A stretch of 64,000 nt of DNA from Hofstenia miamia (Eukaryota > Xenacoelomorpha > Acoela): the NCBI GenBank assembly GCA_004352715.1, contig SCFE01000115.1:1304046-1368045 (forward strand), given 5' to 3'. The translations under genes and the position numbers were made by a program. Below the pieces are notes generated by a model that was not told where the DNA came from, did no database searches, and saw nothing but the letters and a program-made list of their open reading frames with translations. Shown here in pieces: positions 35,701-43,935 of this stretch (position 1 is its first letter; every line of letters starts with the position of its first letter).

Positions 35701-36085
35701 CTATGCACGGTCAATTAAATTAGCTATATTATAGATACTTATGTATGACATAAATTTTAACAGTTATTTATGTTTAGATATGTCTCCTTTCCATCCCTTA
35801 AATATTGGAAAACGGCCTTCTGCGTTTACACCAATTAACAGATTTTATTCTTCTGTCTTAATAAAAAATGCTTCAAATTCGCCAAACACTCCAAAGAAAC
35901 CGCATGTCCCTATTCAACAAAATTCTGCAAGGAGTCTTCAAGATTTAAATTGTATACGCTATCCTCTAAGCAATGGAACAGCGCCACCATTTAGAAGAGT
36001 TCCCTCAAACCAAAAGAACTCTTCCAGATCATCCTCCAACGTTTCCTGTAGATGTCAAGTCACATGTGAGGGTCAACAAGTTTGA
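22634..36085 (+). CDS. SLC10-family (P3-like) sodium/bile-acid cotransporter homologue, 7 exons
   Basis: Joining exons 22634-22970, 23938-24206, 25171-25342, 27090-27487, 28841-29076, 31972-32204 and 35778-36085 gives 1953 nt (650 residues plus TGA). All introns are GT-AG and all phases match. An in-frame TAA lies just upstream of the first ATG; a second ATG at 22679 begins a cleaner signal peptide (MRLFTLVIFLTILL). A soluble ectodomain (about residues 30-140) is followed by about nine hydrophobic spans to about residue 450. Family signatures are CCPAEGNSN with MDGEVTLS (about 226-245), MGWMPLNLF (about 259) and FETGLQ (about 387-392), whose Glu and Gln match sodium-site residues known in ASBT. 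The tail (about 455-650) is acidic, then Ser/Pro-rich. The N-terminal domain fits the SLC10A3/A5 (P3) branch. The family's transporters move bile acids or steroid conjugates with sodium across the plasma membrane, but P3-type members have no settled substrate. Confidence 0.85.
23938..24206 (+). CDS. SLC10-like exon 2: end of ectodomain and first spans
   Basis: The acceptor is TTTTAG|GC and the donor TTG|GTAGGT, phase 0. It encodes the last ectodomain strand, a linker (VVRQKTFLDQML) and the first two hydrophobic spans, containing ISMIMMGAEF and NMLVQPL. Confidence 0.82.
24480..25104 (-). pseudogene. Decayed LINE 3' end in SLC10 intron 2
   Basis: The minus strand gives scattered, frameshifted pieces such as VVEIVPVASRILGAM, VLDELGIPKWVEF and KTASYLRKF. 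Their order resembles the C-terminal tail of invertebrate LINE polyproteins (patterns like VVPVVIGALG then LLGTARILRK). The similarity is from memory and the copy is heavily mutated. A 136-codon plus-strand frame over the same DNA (24694-25104) is Leu/Ser-rich and probably its antisense shadow. Confidence 0.35.
25171..25342 (+). CDS. SLC10-like exon 3: conserved core motif
   Basis: The acceptor is TGTTTAG|GCTGCC and the donor ATGG|GTAAGT, phase 1. It carries VGCCPAEGNSN and DGEVTLSF, the most diagnostic SLC10 segment, forming part of the sodium-binding crossover region in known structures. Confidence 0.88.
25540..25890 (-). pseudogene. Reverse-transcriptase fragment in SLC10 intron 3
   Basis: The minus strand reads VTIYKTFMRPSIEYAASV, matching the thumb segment of jockey/CR1-like reverse transcriptases (pattern IYKTFIRPxIEYAS), followed by LKKLE. 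Stops and frame breaks surround it. A 5'-truncated, decayed copy antisense to the host gene. Confidence 0.5.
27090..27487 (+). CDS. SLC10-like exon 4: central membrane spans
   Basis: The acceptor is ATTTAG|GCTGG and the donor CAG|GTAAGG, phase 0. It encodes GWMPLNLFTYSNW, an inter-span loop with several acidic residues, three spans, and ends FETGLQ, the family sodium-site motif. Confidence 0.88.
27709..27970. repeat. Duplicated (TA)n plus flank around a single N
   Basis: A (TA)n run followed by TTCCGAATAACTGTTCTACA and on to GCCCT occurs at 27709-27775 and again at 27909-27972. The first copy ends exactly at a single N (27776). It lies in SLC10 intron 4. Confidence 0.9.
28841..29076 (+). CDS. 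SLC10-like exon 5: last spans and start of tail
   Basis: The acceptor is ATTTAG|GATGC and the donor TACAA|GTTAGT, phase 2. It encodes AYLVVLIIHSL, a short loop, the last span (MSHIIAIILYIIHK) and a charged cytosolic segment. Confidence 0.85.
29395..31171 (+). pseudogene. Non-LTR retrotransposon reverse-transcriptase pseudogene in SLC10 intron 5
   Basis: In order: NQFGYKLP (finger region), VAFLDYSSAYNTV (motif A, with the catalytic Asp), VPQG followed after a 2-base slip by PLSGMVF (motif B), YSDDT (motif C, the catalytic Asp pair) and KYLGVMLNKNFNW (thumb), ending near MYVIQLYTYASVAW. At least three frame changes are needed, and about 580 bases of unrelated sequence with a TA run split motif A from motif B. 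It is likely jockey/CR1-like. No endonuclease domain is visible, so it is 5'-truncated. Same strand as the host gene but inactive. Confidence 0.75.
29826..30282. mobile_element. Possible MITE inserted in the reverse-transcriptase pseudogene
   Basis: The left end TTAGGGGCCCTATG is mirrored by GGGGACCCCTTAA at the right. It occupies the gap between reverse-transcriptase motifs A and B and so is younger than that copy. No clear target duplication. Confidence 0.4.
31327..31613. mobile_element. hAT-type MITE with perfect 8-bp target duplication
   Basis: The ends are CAGGCCCGTGATTG and CTCACGGCCCTG, flanked on both sides by CTTTTCTA (31319-31326 and 31614-31621). CAGG termini and an 8-bp duplication define hAT elements. 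At 287 bp it has no coding capacity. The right end is GC-rich (AGGGCCATGCCCCTCGCC). It lies in SLC10 intron 5. Confidence 0.88.
31972..32204 (+). CDS. SLC10-like exon 6: acidic tail segment
   Basis: Encodes a Glu-rich stretch (EEEVVEAEEEIKM) and a Ser/Thr/Pro segment; the donor is GCAA|GTATGT, phase 1. The acceptor at 31970-31971 is favoured because the exon would start with G. Another AG at 31949-31950, 21 bases upstream, is also in frame and would add seven residues (SFKTTNF-like), so alternative acceptor use is possible. Confidence 0.65.
32449..33692 (+). mobile_element. Tc1/mariner-superfamily transposon in SLC10 intron 6
   Basis: The left end is ACGGGTGTTCACTAGAAATT and the reverse complement of the right end is ACGGGTGCTCACTAGACATT. 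TA flanks both (32447-32448 and 33693-33694). Length is 1244 bp, typical of the superfamily. It carries a plus-strand transposase remnant. Confidence 0.88.
32640..33572 (+). pseudogene. Tc1/mariner-type transposase pseudogene
   Basis: Helix-turn-helix pieces (FKQLNIPQSSVYNII; SQREISKKF) precede GDKSYFTLSHNSI, where the first catalytic residue sits, then KVLVWIAVSDSGIGKTYI. The frame then jumps from SNYIF straight to FVPKNMSP and IEDFLSIFKKDVYKHN, and after another shift to YCLRKMDANAVRAMM, ending LDFLLH-stop. In relatives about 30 residues, including the second catalytic Asp, lie between YVF and the VPK motif; here they are missing. Several frameshifts and an internal deletion make it dead. 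Confidence 0.8.
33695..35502. other. SLC10 intron 6 sequence without features
   Basis: No recognisable repeat or coding frame apart from an unrecognised 74-codon frame at 33700-33924. Confidence 0.45.
35503..35635. repeat. (TA)n microsatellite with 100-N gap
   Basis: A TA run flanks an N block of exactly 100 bases (35530-35629), probably a placeholder of unknown true length. Confidence 0.95.
35778..36085 (+). CDS. SLC10-like exon 7: Ser/Pro-rich C terminus
   Basis: The acceptor is ATGTTTAG|ATATG. Phase matches exon 6 and the frame stays open for 102 codons to TGA. Low-complexity Ser, Asn and Pro composition ending CRCQVTCEGQQV. The weakest-supported exon because it lies across a 3.6-kb intron holding an N gap, and the tail has no family motif. 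Confidence 0.6.
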
Positions 36086-36220
36086 GAATAGTTCCAATTT
36101 CTTTTACACGTTTTTCTATTTTTGAAGTAAAATTTCATTTTACAAATTTTATTGAAGCACTTTGTGAAGAAATTATAATTTTTCTTTTTTGAAATCTAGT
36201 AACTAGTTTCAGTTATTATT

Positions 36221-36226
36221 AATAAA
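36221..36226 (+). promoter_or_regulatory. Candidate polyadenylation signal for the SLC10-like gene
   Basis: A canonical AATAAA about 135 bases after the TGA. In AT-rich DNA the motif is frequent by chance, so only its position speaks for it. Confidence 0.4.
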
Positions 36227-36253
36227 TTGAATATTTTTCCCGATACTTAAGAG

Positions 36254-36256
<3 letters not shown>

Positions 36257-36306
<50 letters not shown>
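36257..36306. repeat. (TA)n microsatellite
   Basis: A TA run abutting a Tc1-type terminus that begins CAGGTGTTCCAGGTAA. Confidence 0.95.
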
Positions 36307-36309
<3 letters not shown>

Positions 36310-36830
36310 GTGTTCCAGGTAATATAAATTAATATCCATAAAATATAAATAAAGATGTCAAAAATATAAATAAGAATCCCAAAAATAAATATAAAGCTCC
36401 TAAAAATATAAAGAAAACAAAACAAGACTATATATAAAGTTTAGTTATTGGTATTGCTGATTCCAAAAATTGTTTTCCATATGTGCTCGTAGTAGTTATC
36501 CATGTTGTAGCATTGAAACTGATGAAGAATGCTGATGATATTTGCTTTCAACAAGTTTTTGATGGAAGCTCTGTGTCTGATTGAGTTTCAATTTGCTTTA
36601 ATTTTAGAAAAATGATTTTCAATTGGATTCAGTTCGAGCGAGTAAGAAGGCAGAAATAGTACTTCTACATTCATAGTGCCGTATAGCAGTTGTTTTATGA
36701 ATAGAGCAATTATCCATAATCAATATTGGTCTACCGTTAAAGACTCCTTTTCTTTCACATTCTTCGAGAAATTGCAATGCCAAAGCACACAAGTTTTGAG
36801 TGCCAGTTAAATGAGGCGCATTTTAAGTTG
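36307..36830 (-). pseudogene. Tc1/IS630-type transposase fragment
   Basis: The minus strand reads ALQFLEECERKGVFNGRP then LIMDNCSIHKTTAI, with the second catalytic Asp in MDN. After a frameshift come VEVLFLPSYSLELNPIE and NHFSKIKAN, containing the catalytic Glu. Downstream codons extend with stops to about 36430. The element's left end seems to be at 36307 next to (TA)n. The N-terminal DNA-binding part and the other terminus are absent, truncated where the hAT fragment begins. A run of roughly 25-bp AT-rich repeats occupies 36325-36420. Confidence 0.7.
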
Positions 36831-37281
36831 TTGTCACAAAAGAAATGCTACGAATGCCTAGTTTGTAAGAAAGATTTTCCAGGCATAACTGGGAACAACT
36901 TTTTCTTGGGATCAAGGGATTATTTGCGTCTAGTTCATCAAGAGGACTATTCAAACAAAGCTTATAGATTCTTTCCAGTCTCTTCTTGACAATAGGTATG
37001 TAGCTGTTAATTCTTCCACGAATGATAGAAATATGATAGTTAAAACCTTTGAAAAAACAGCTCTGCCAGTCAACATCTTTAGAAGCAAGGAAAGTCGTGA
37101 GTTTTTGGAGGCAATACACACATGCAATAAAATTCCGGGTTTCAAAACTATTGAAAGTTGCATGCATGAAGAATCTGTGAAGCAATTAGAGCTATTAAAA
37201 ACAAAGGATTTCTACAGTGTACAGCTGGATCACTGGAAATCGTCATCTTTCTTATACATAAAAAAACTTACCTGCTGTTGA
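36777..37281 (+). pseudogene. hAT transposase fragment (N-terminal part)
   Basis: The plus strand gives CYECLVCKKDFPGITGNN, resembling a BED-type zinc finger, then after stops ALPVNIFRSKESREFLEAI and KTKDFYSVQLDHWKSSS. The order matches the start of hAT transposases (BED finger, then a PF/F-R-L pattern, then the D-x-W-[TS]-S region). The frame closes at 37281, 50 bases before a large inverted repeat. The hAT C-terminal domain appears on the same strand beyond that repeat. Confidence 0.5.
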
Positions 37282-37429
37282 AAGTGAAGGGACACAAAAC
37301 CATGGACAGTACAGTACTCTGGATTCGAATCTGTGTATCGTTGACGTCATTGGAACATATTCTCTTTGTTTATAATATTTGTTGGCAAATACATTTGTTT
37401 ATTGTATAAAATGTAGCCAATTTTTTTAT

Positions 37430-37760
37430 TTGCGTATTTGCATGGACTAACTTAGTTTACATGTATTATTTGCTTTTTGTTAATGTACATGACTTGCTTA
37501 TTTGCATGGACTAACTTAGTTTACATGTATTATTTATTTTTGTTAATGCACATGGCTTACTTATTTATATGACCTTACTTAGTTTACATGTTTCATTTTA
37601 CATACTGGTTCTTATTAACATATATGACATTGGAAATATCACATTAATTTAGTTTATATGTTTATTTTACATGCTTGCTTCTTTTTACTAACATATATGA
37701 TATTGGAAATACCACATTAATTTAGTTTATATATTTATTTTACATACTTGTTTTATTCGA
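37430..37760. repeat. Tandem repeats in the left arm
   Basis: Units of about 64 bp (core GCATGGACTAACTTAGTTTA) followed by units of about 75 bp (core GGAAATAYCACATTAATTTA). The mirrored set in the right arm (about 41110-41580) has a different number of copies, which explains the unequal arm lengths. Confidence 0.8.
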
Positions 37761-38365
37761 TAAAATTTAATAACAAATGTTTGAATCAGAGAGATAATAA
37801 TACTTGTTAAAAGCGTAATGTTTTATTTCAGTAATAATACAAAATAATTTTTCGGAACTAGTTAATGCAAAAACTCGCAATTTCTAATATTTAATAAGCA
37901 TACATGGTAAAACCCACATACGTGTTTAAGCCCAGACAAAAATGTAATTTATTCTACACTTTGCTTATAATGACCATATATATCTTACTATTAAATTTGT
38001 CTGTTGTGTTAGTTTATCATCATGGTTGTTGAGGGAATTCTGTAGGAAACAAACACAATGTGCATTTACACATTATGAATTTCAAATGTTAGCATCTAAA
38101 TTAATGGTTAATATACAAATCAAACGAGATGACATTCACAATATAAAACACATGACAACTAAATGTTTAAATAAATTCAATTAAAAATGTGTATTAATAA
38201 ACAAACGACTTTCTATTTATGATAAAGTCAATAATAAATTTAACATCAGACAGCAAATTCGCAGCAATTTATTAAAGTAAAATTGATTCCATTTTAAAAG
38301 AAATAACTGTAAAACTAACTAGAGATAATATTGCACAAAAGTGTTAAGAATCAAAAACAATATCN

Positions 38366-38928
38366 ATTATAAAATTTTATTGATGTCTTTTATATTAAGA
38401 ATTAAATAAATACCCCGTATATGACTTTTCCACATTTGTAGACTTACATTTTTTCCGATGTTTTTCACGTTTGTGACTTAAATTTCTTTTCCAAAGTTTT
38501 TTCACATTTGTAACATACATGTTTTTTTACAATGTTTTTCCATGTTTATGACTTACATTTCTTTTCAGATGTTTTTTCACATTTGTGACTTACATTTCTT
38601 TTCTGACGATTTCACATTCTCAGACTTACATTTTTTTTCCGACCTTTTTCCTTTCTTTGAGTTTACATGGCTTATGACTTTTCTATGTTTGTAGACATCA
38701 AGCCATACTTTAAGTACTGATATAGATTTAATTTTTCCTTTCAGTACTGATATAAATTTAATTTTTCCATTTGTATACATGAATTAATTCAACTGATTAA
38801 ATTAGTCAAAATCATTGTAAAAACTGAATATTGTGTTAAAATTAAGATATCTTTTCATCATTGAACAAAATGAAAATTTCATGAGGTTATTAGTATAAAC
38901 TTTCAAGAATGAGTAAGAAAAACGTTAA
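38366..38928. repeat. 563-bp direct repeat, copy D1, bounded by single Ns
   Basis: As far as I can read, it is identical to 39523-40085. Single Ns lie at both boundaries (38365, 38929). It interrupts the left arm exactly where the right arm has about 55 other bases (40447-40501). Internally it has diverged repeats of about 37 bp with TTTCACATTTGTGACTTACA-like cores. A 67-codon minus-strand frame is present in both copies but looks like a by-product of that repeat. Confidence 0.85.
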
Positions 38929-39522
38929 NTTTGTTTCATAAATGTGAAATCCCATTATTCCGCTCTATGTAAGTTGTATGCTTTCATAGTTTCAACATAG
39001 TTTATCTATGGCCATTGTTTGACTGCCAGAATGTAAACGCCATTGTTTGACTGCCAGAATGTAAACAACTATAAACACAGTAAAATTCCATTATACTGCT
39101 GTGTGTACAATCTCTCTACAGACAATGCGTAATTTGTTATCTATTGTTCAAATGTCAAAAATTTATCCATTCGTAGAGATTCATATCTACCAAACATGAA
39201 GTCCAAATCAATTTAACAATTAATTAAAACATTTTCAAATCATATAAAACTAGAATTTTTTCACAAGTTGGAAAACAATCTCAAAAATGTTAATAAATTA
39301 AAACATCTATGGTAAAAATGAAATAAATATGTTTTCAATATGTTTTTCTTGTTGAATTCAAGAATAAAATATTTGCAAGTAGGAATTTTTATATGAAACG
39401 TTTCAAGAGTGTTGATAACATGGTTTGTTATTAGTGCCGTAAATTGGTTGTTATCATTTATTGATACACATATATACAAAACATTTAAAAATATAAATGT
39501 TATATTATAAGAAATTGCTTTC

Positions 39523-40085
39523 ATTATAAAATTTTATTGATGTCTTTTATATTAAGAATTAAATAAATACCCCGTATATGACTTTTCCACATTTGTAGAC
39601 TTACATTTTTTCCGATGTTTTTCACGTTTGTGACTTAAATTTCTTTTCCAAAGTTTTTTCACATTTGTAACATACATGTTTTTTTACAATGTTTTTCCAT
39701 GTTTATGACTTACATTTCTTTTCAGATGTTTTTTCACATTTGTGACTTACATTTCTTTTCTGACGATTTCACATTCTCAGACTTACATTTTTTTTCCGAC
39801 CTTTTTCCTTTCTTTGAGTTTACATGGCTTATGACTTTTCTATGTTTGTAGACATCAAGCCATACTTTAAGTACTGATATAGATTTAATTTTTCCTTTCA
39901 GTACTGATATAAATTTAATTTTTCCATTTGTATACATGAATTAATTCAACTGATTAAATTAGTCAAAATCATTGTAAAAACTGAATATTGTGTTAAAATT
40001 AAGATATCTTTTCATCATTGAACAAAATGAAAATTTCATGAGGTTATTAGTATAAACTTTCAAGAATGAGTAAGAAAAACGTTAA
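39523..40085. repeat. 563-bp direct repeat, copy D2
   Basis: The copy inside the loop of the inverted repeat, with continuous sequence on both sides and no Ns. It is probably the true location of this segment. Confidence 0.85.
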
Positions 40086-41759
40086 TGCACAAAAATACGA
40101 GTAATCTTTATTGTAAATTCAGATTTTATTTTATTTCAGATTTTATTTATAAAAATAAATATTTTATTATGTTGATTTCAATCAATGTTTAAAAAGGTTT
40201 GAATTGTTTCACAGAAAGTACATGTGGTTAAAAAATGATATATTTATTAGTCTTTACATAATAAAAATTTGTTTGCTTTCCCAAATAGTATTTAACATTT
40301 AGGAGATGCCAACTAAAAGAATAGTTTATAGTTGTTTACATTCTGGCAGTAAAACAATGGCCATAGATAAACTATGTTGAAACTATGAAAGCATAAAACT
40401 TACATAGAGTGGAATAATGGGATTTCACATTTATGAAACAAAGACAACTACTCTGAAAGATTTCAAACTTTTTACTAAGCTATTTTTATAATTCAATCTC
40501 AGATATTGTTTTTGATTTTTAATGCTTTTCTGCAATATTATCTCTAGTTAGTTTTACAGATATTTCTTTTAAAACAGAATCAATTTTACTTTAATAAATT
40601 GCTGCGAATTTGCTGTCCGATGTTAAATTTATTATAGACTTTATCATAAATAGAAAGTTGTTTGTTTATATATACACATTTTTAATTGAATTTATTTGAA
40701 CTTTTATTTATCATGTGTTTTATATTGTGAATGTCATCTCATTTGACTTGTATATTAACCATTAATTTAGATGCTACCATTTGAAATTCATAATGTGTAA
40801 ATGCACATTGCATTTGTTTCCTACAGAATTCCCTCAACAACAATGATAATAAAATAACACAACAGACAAATTTAATAGTAAGATGTATATGATCATTATA
40901 AGCAAAGTGTAGAATAAATTACATTTTTGTCTTGTCTTAAACACTAATGTGGGTTCTACCATGTATGTTTATTAAATATTAGAAATTGCGAGTTGTTGCA
41001 TAAACTAGTTCCGAAAAATTATTTTGTATTATTACTGAAATAAGACATTACACTTTTAATGAGTATTATTATCTCTCTGATTCAAACATTTGTTATTAAA
41101 TTTTACCGAATAAAACAGGTATGTAAAATAAATATATAAACTTAATTAATGTGGTATTTCCAATATCATGTATGTTAGTAAAAAGAAGCAAGTATGTAAA
41201 ATAAACATATAAACTAAATTAATGTGATATTTCCAATGTCATATATGTTAATAAAAAGAAGCAAGTATGTAAAATAAACATATAAACTACATTAATGTGA
41301 TATTTCCAATGTCATGTATGTTAATAAAAACCAGTATGTAAAATGAAACATGTAAACTAAGTAAGGTCATATAAATAAGTAAGTCATGTGCATTAACAAA
41401 AATATATAATACATGTAAACTAAGTTAATCCATGCAAATAAGTAAGTCATGTACATGTAAATTAACAAAAAGCAAATAATACACGTAAACTAAGTTAGTC
41501 CATGCAAATAAGCAAGTCATGTACATTAACAAAAAGCAAGTAATACATGTAAACTAAGTTAGTCCATGCAAATACGCAAGTAAAAAATTGGCTACATTTT
41601 ATACAATAAACAAATGTATTTGCCAACACATATTATAAACAAAGAGAATATTTTCCAATGATGTCAATGATACACAGATGGCCAAAATATACAATTACAT
41701 CACAGACATCCCCACCAGGGTCAAAGATCAATTTGTGAAACAAACTTCACTCGGTTTTA

Positions 41760-42339
41760 TTATACTGATGTTAAATTTGGGAAAAATATTTAAGAGCAGC
41801 AAGCCCATTGCTGAACAAATTCTTGCACAAATGTGACCTCTTAAAAAATCTCTTCAACACATAATCAGCAATGAAAACATTCCTTACACAGTAGCAAATT
41901 GTTATTGTACATGACACTTTCCCGACGCATGGAAAATTTTCCTGACCCAATTGTGGCAGGTGCTTTAGTGAACCCACAAGGAAACTCACTGTATTTTTTG
42001 ACCAACTGAGAGGAAACAAGAGCAAAGTTACCTGCACCAAAAAGTTAGCAAGGACATTGCTATTGAGGTTGATAAAATCATTGTGTGGTCAACCCCAAAA
42101 AGAACCAACTACTTTAGCTGATGAGCAGAAATACTTTCTGGACTGCATTTACTTTTTTTTCGCAAAACAAGGTTTGCTATTCTTTATTTTCAAAGACCAC
42201 CAAGCCTCTTCTTGGAATTTTGCTGTCTACACCAACTTCTGAAAAAGCTTTCTCAAGAGCAGGCTACTTATCACAATCAAGAAAATACAGACTTAGTTTG
42301 AAAAACATAAAATTGCATTTGATTTTGTCATCTAGCTAA
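41760..42339 (+). pseudogene. hAT transposase fragment (C-terminal dimerisation region)
   Basis: The plus strand reads LLGILLSTPTSEKAFSRAGY then RKYRLSLKNIKLHLIL to a stop at 42337-42339. This matches the hAT dimerisation domain pattern (P-A-T-S-x-x-S-E-R-x-F-S-x-A-G ... R-x-x-L-x-x-x-N-x). Upstream codons back to about 41760 are degenerate. With the N-terminal fragment at 36777-37281 on the same strand, this suggests one hAT gene split by the inverted repeat. Confidence 0.65.
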
Positions 42340-43103
42340 AAGATTTTGTAGAAAAGAGTTTGCTACATGTTAGTGCAATTTTGCGTTTTATATTGCTGAA
42401 ATCGTTTTTCTATTGTATTCAACTAAAATGAGTTAAACAGATATGTTATTTTAATATAAATACATTTTCCAGTTTGAAGATATGTTTAAAAAATAAAATG
42501 GGACATCACTGCATGAATATTATCTTCTCTTAGTAATTCTCCTAATCTTTTCTGAGTAAGTGAATAATGTTTATGACAGATTTCAACAACTTTCTCTTTG
42601 AGTACATCTTTGTTTTTCATTTTTTGCCCAGTAATCACTATATGTTAGTTCTTTGTTCTTCTTAATGAGTCATATCTATTGGAAATAGTCATGTTTAGAT
42701 CAAAATCGTGATTATTCTGGTGAATTTTAATGAAAGTTTAGCCAATATCTATCCATGTTTTATGCTCAGATGCAAAAATGATTGCTTTGATTTCAAACTT
42801 GTTTTTTATTATAAAGGTATATTTATTGTTGAATTTACTGAGTATGCATTTAAATTTGGGTTTTTATTCAAAACTTGGTATTGTGTAGCTATGTTTGTGT
42901 GAATTTATTCAGTGAAGACTTATTAAGTTTCCTATTTCCAATCAATAATTAGTGACATGGCGTCTTTAAACAGCTTAGATTTCAAATACATCTTCACATA
43001 CAAAAATTGGTATGAATTTGACCCTTGAATTTATTGTTTTCACATTCTTCACATTTGTACTAACTTGTAATACTTATTAAAAATCGTATTTTACACAATA
43101 TTT
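42340..43103. other. No gene recognised
   Basis: AT-rich. A short minus-strand frame near 42490-42620 (starting MKNKDVLKEKVVEI) has a helix-turn-helix-like look but is only about 44 codons and cannot be assigned. Confidence 0.4.
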
Positions 43104-43293
43104 TGTAGCATCGCTGGTAGTTGTTACTATTTATCGGCCAGACCTCGTGCTTTTCTTGTTAGTGACTGGTAGTTATAATATTTGTACATATTGTAAATAT
43201 TGTATATATAAAGCTGAAAGCATTTTGTAAATAGAAATAGTTTGAACTGTATTCTCTTTGAGTTCGCTAGAATCACACCCCAGTGATTCTACA
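43104..43293 (+). repeat. Short LTR-like sequence (about 190 bp)
   Basis: It begins TGTAGCATCGCTGG and ends CCCCAGTGATTCTACA, so it has TG...CA termini within a 13-base imperfect inverted repeat. Internally it has a TATATAAAG box about 95 bases before the end, as expected for an LTR promoter. No matching second copy or internal region adjoins it and no target duplication is evident; a solo LTR or a small TIR element are both possible. Confidence 0.45.
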
Positions 43294-43623
43294 ATAATTC
43301 TTCTCTCATGCTAAATTTGAATGTGAATTGCATGTTAAATTAATAGCTGGGTAAAACTTTGACATTTATCAGTTAGATAATACTATAGATTTTTACCTAT
43401 TAAAATTAAATTATTTAGCTGAAATTGACCATTTTGAGTAGCAACATTCTAGTAAAATTTGAAATTATTTAATTGCCTAAAATTATTGACTTCCAGCCTT
43501 AAGGTCTTGCAAAGTTTATTGGTTCTTGATTTTAATTGGATCCCTTGATTTTAGTGAGTATAAAACCCTGGTATCCTTTTGAAAAATTATTACATGTTTT
43601 AAAATCAGAAATAACTTGATAAG

Positions 43624-43935
43624 ATGGTCAACAAAGAAATTTACAGGAGGGGAAAACTCATGAAAGCTCTCCAAGATGTCAGTGATAATCCTATTGACAA
43701 AAAAATTTCCCTGATTGATCTTCAAATCAGGGAATGGCATGAGGTCATGGATGGGACCTCAATGGAAACAAAATATGGTCACACTATAAAGATAAAACTA
43801 AACACTAATGAATATTGTTATTTACCTTGTTGTTATGCCTGCAAGATCAAAGATGAGGATGTGCCCTTGTTGATTGGGGGGTAAAGTAACAAGACTATCA
43901 CCTGAAGGACATTATGTAAAACTGGATTTTTGTTA
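43624..43935 (+). pseudogene. Unrecognised small protein, frame broken at a G homopolymer
   Basis: From ATG 43624 the frame gives an 86-residue chain rich in charged residues (MVNKEIYRRGKLMKAL ... MKTKYGHTIKI-like core ... CYLPCCYACKI) and stops at TAA just after a run of Gs at about 43876-43881. Dropping one G continues the frame through KVTRLSPEGHYVKLDFC to a TAA. I do not recognise the family. The extension looks coding, so either one base is wrong in the assembly or the gene carries a single frameshift. Confidence 0.4.

Larger units (their letters stand above)
37331..41677. repeat. 4.35-kb inverted repeat with about 1.1-kb arms
   Basis: The left arm is 37331-38364 plus 38930-39075. The right arm is 40322-40446 plus 40502-41677, in opposite orientation. 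Outer ends: CTGTGTATCG TTGACGTCAT at the left matches the reverse complement of the right with three differences. The arms contain diverged tandem units with TTAGTTTACATGTATT or TGGAAATATCACATTAA. A loop of about 1.2 kb holds segment D2 (39523-40085). No transposase was recognised inside; the 89- and 87-codon frames at the repeat are unremarkable. Confidence 0.85.

Noticed and set aside
37430-37760. Regular repeats considered as a CRISPR array
   Set aside because: Units are contiguous diverged tandem repeats without unique spacers, in a eukaryotic genome, and are mirrored in the other arm of an inverted repeat.
38577-38780. 67-codon Lys-rich minus-strand frame, present twice (also 39734-39937)
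   Set aside because: It arises from a diverged repeat of about 37 bp; a zinc-finger array was considered, but Cys/His spacing is not maintained and stops interrupt every longer reading.
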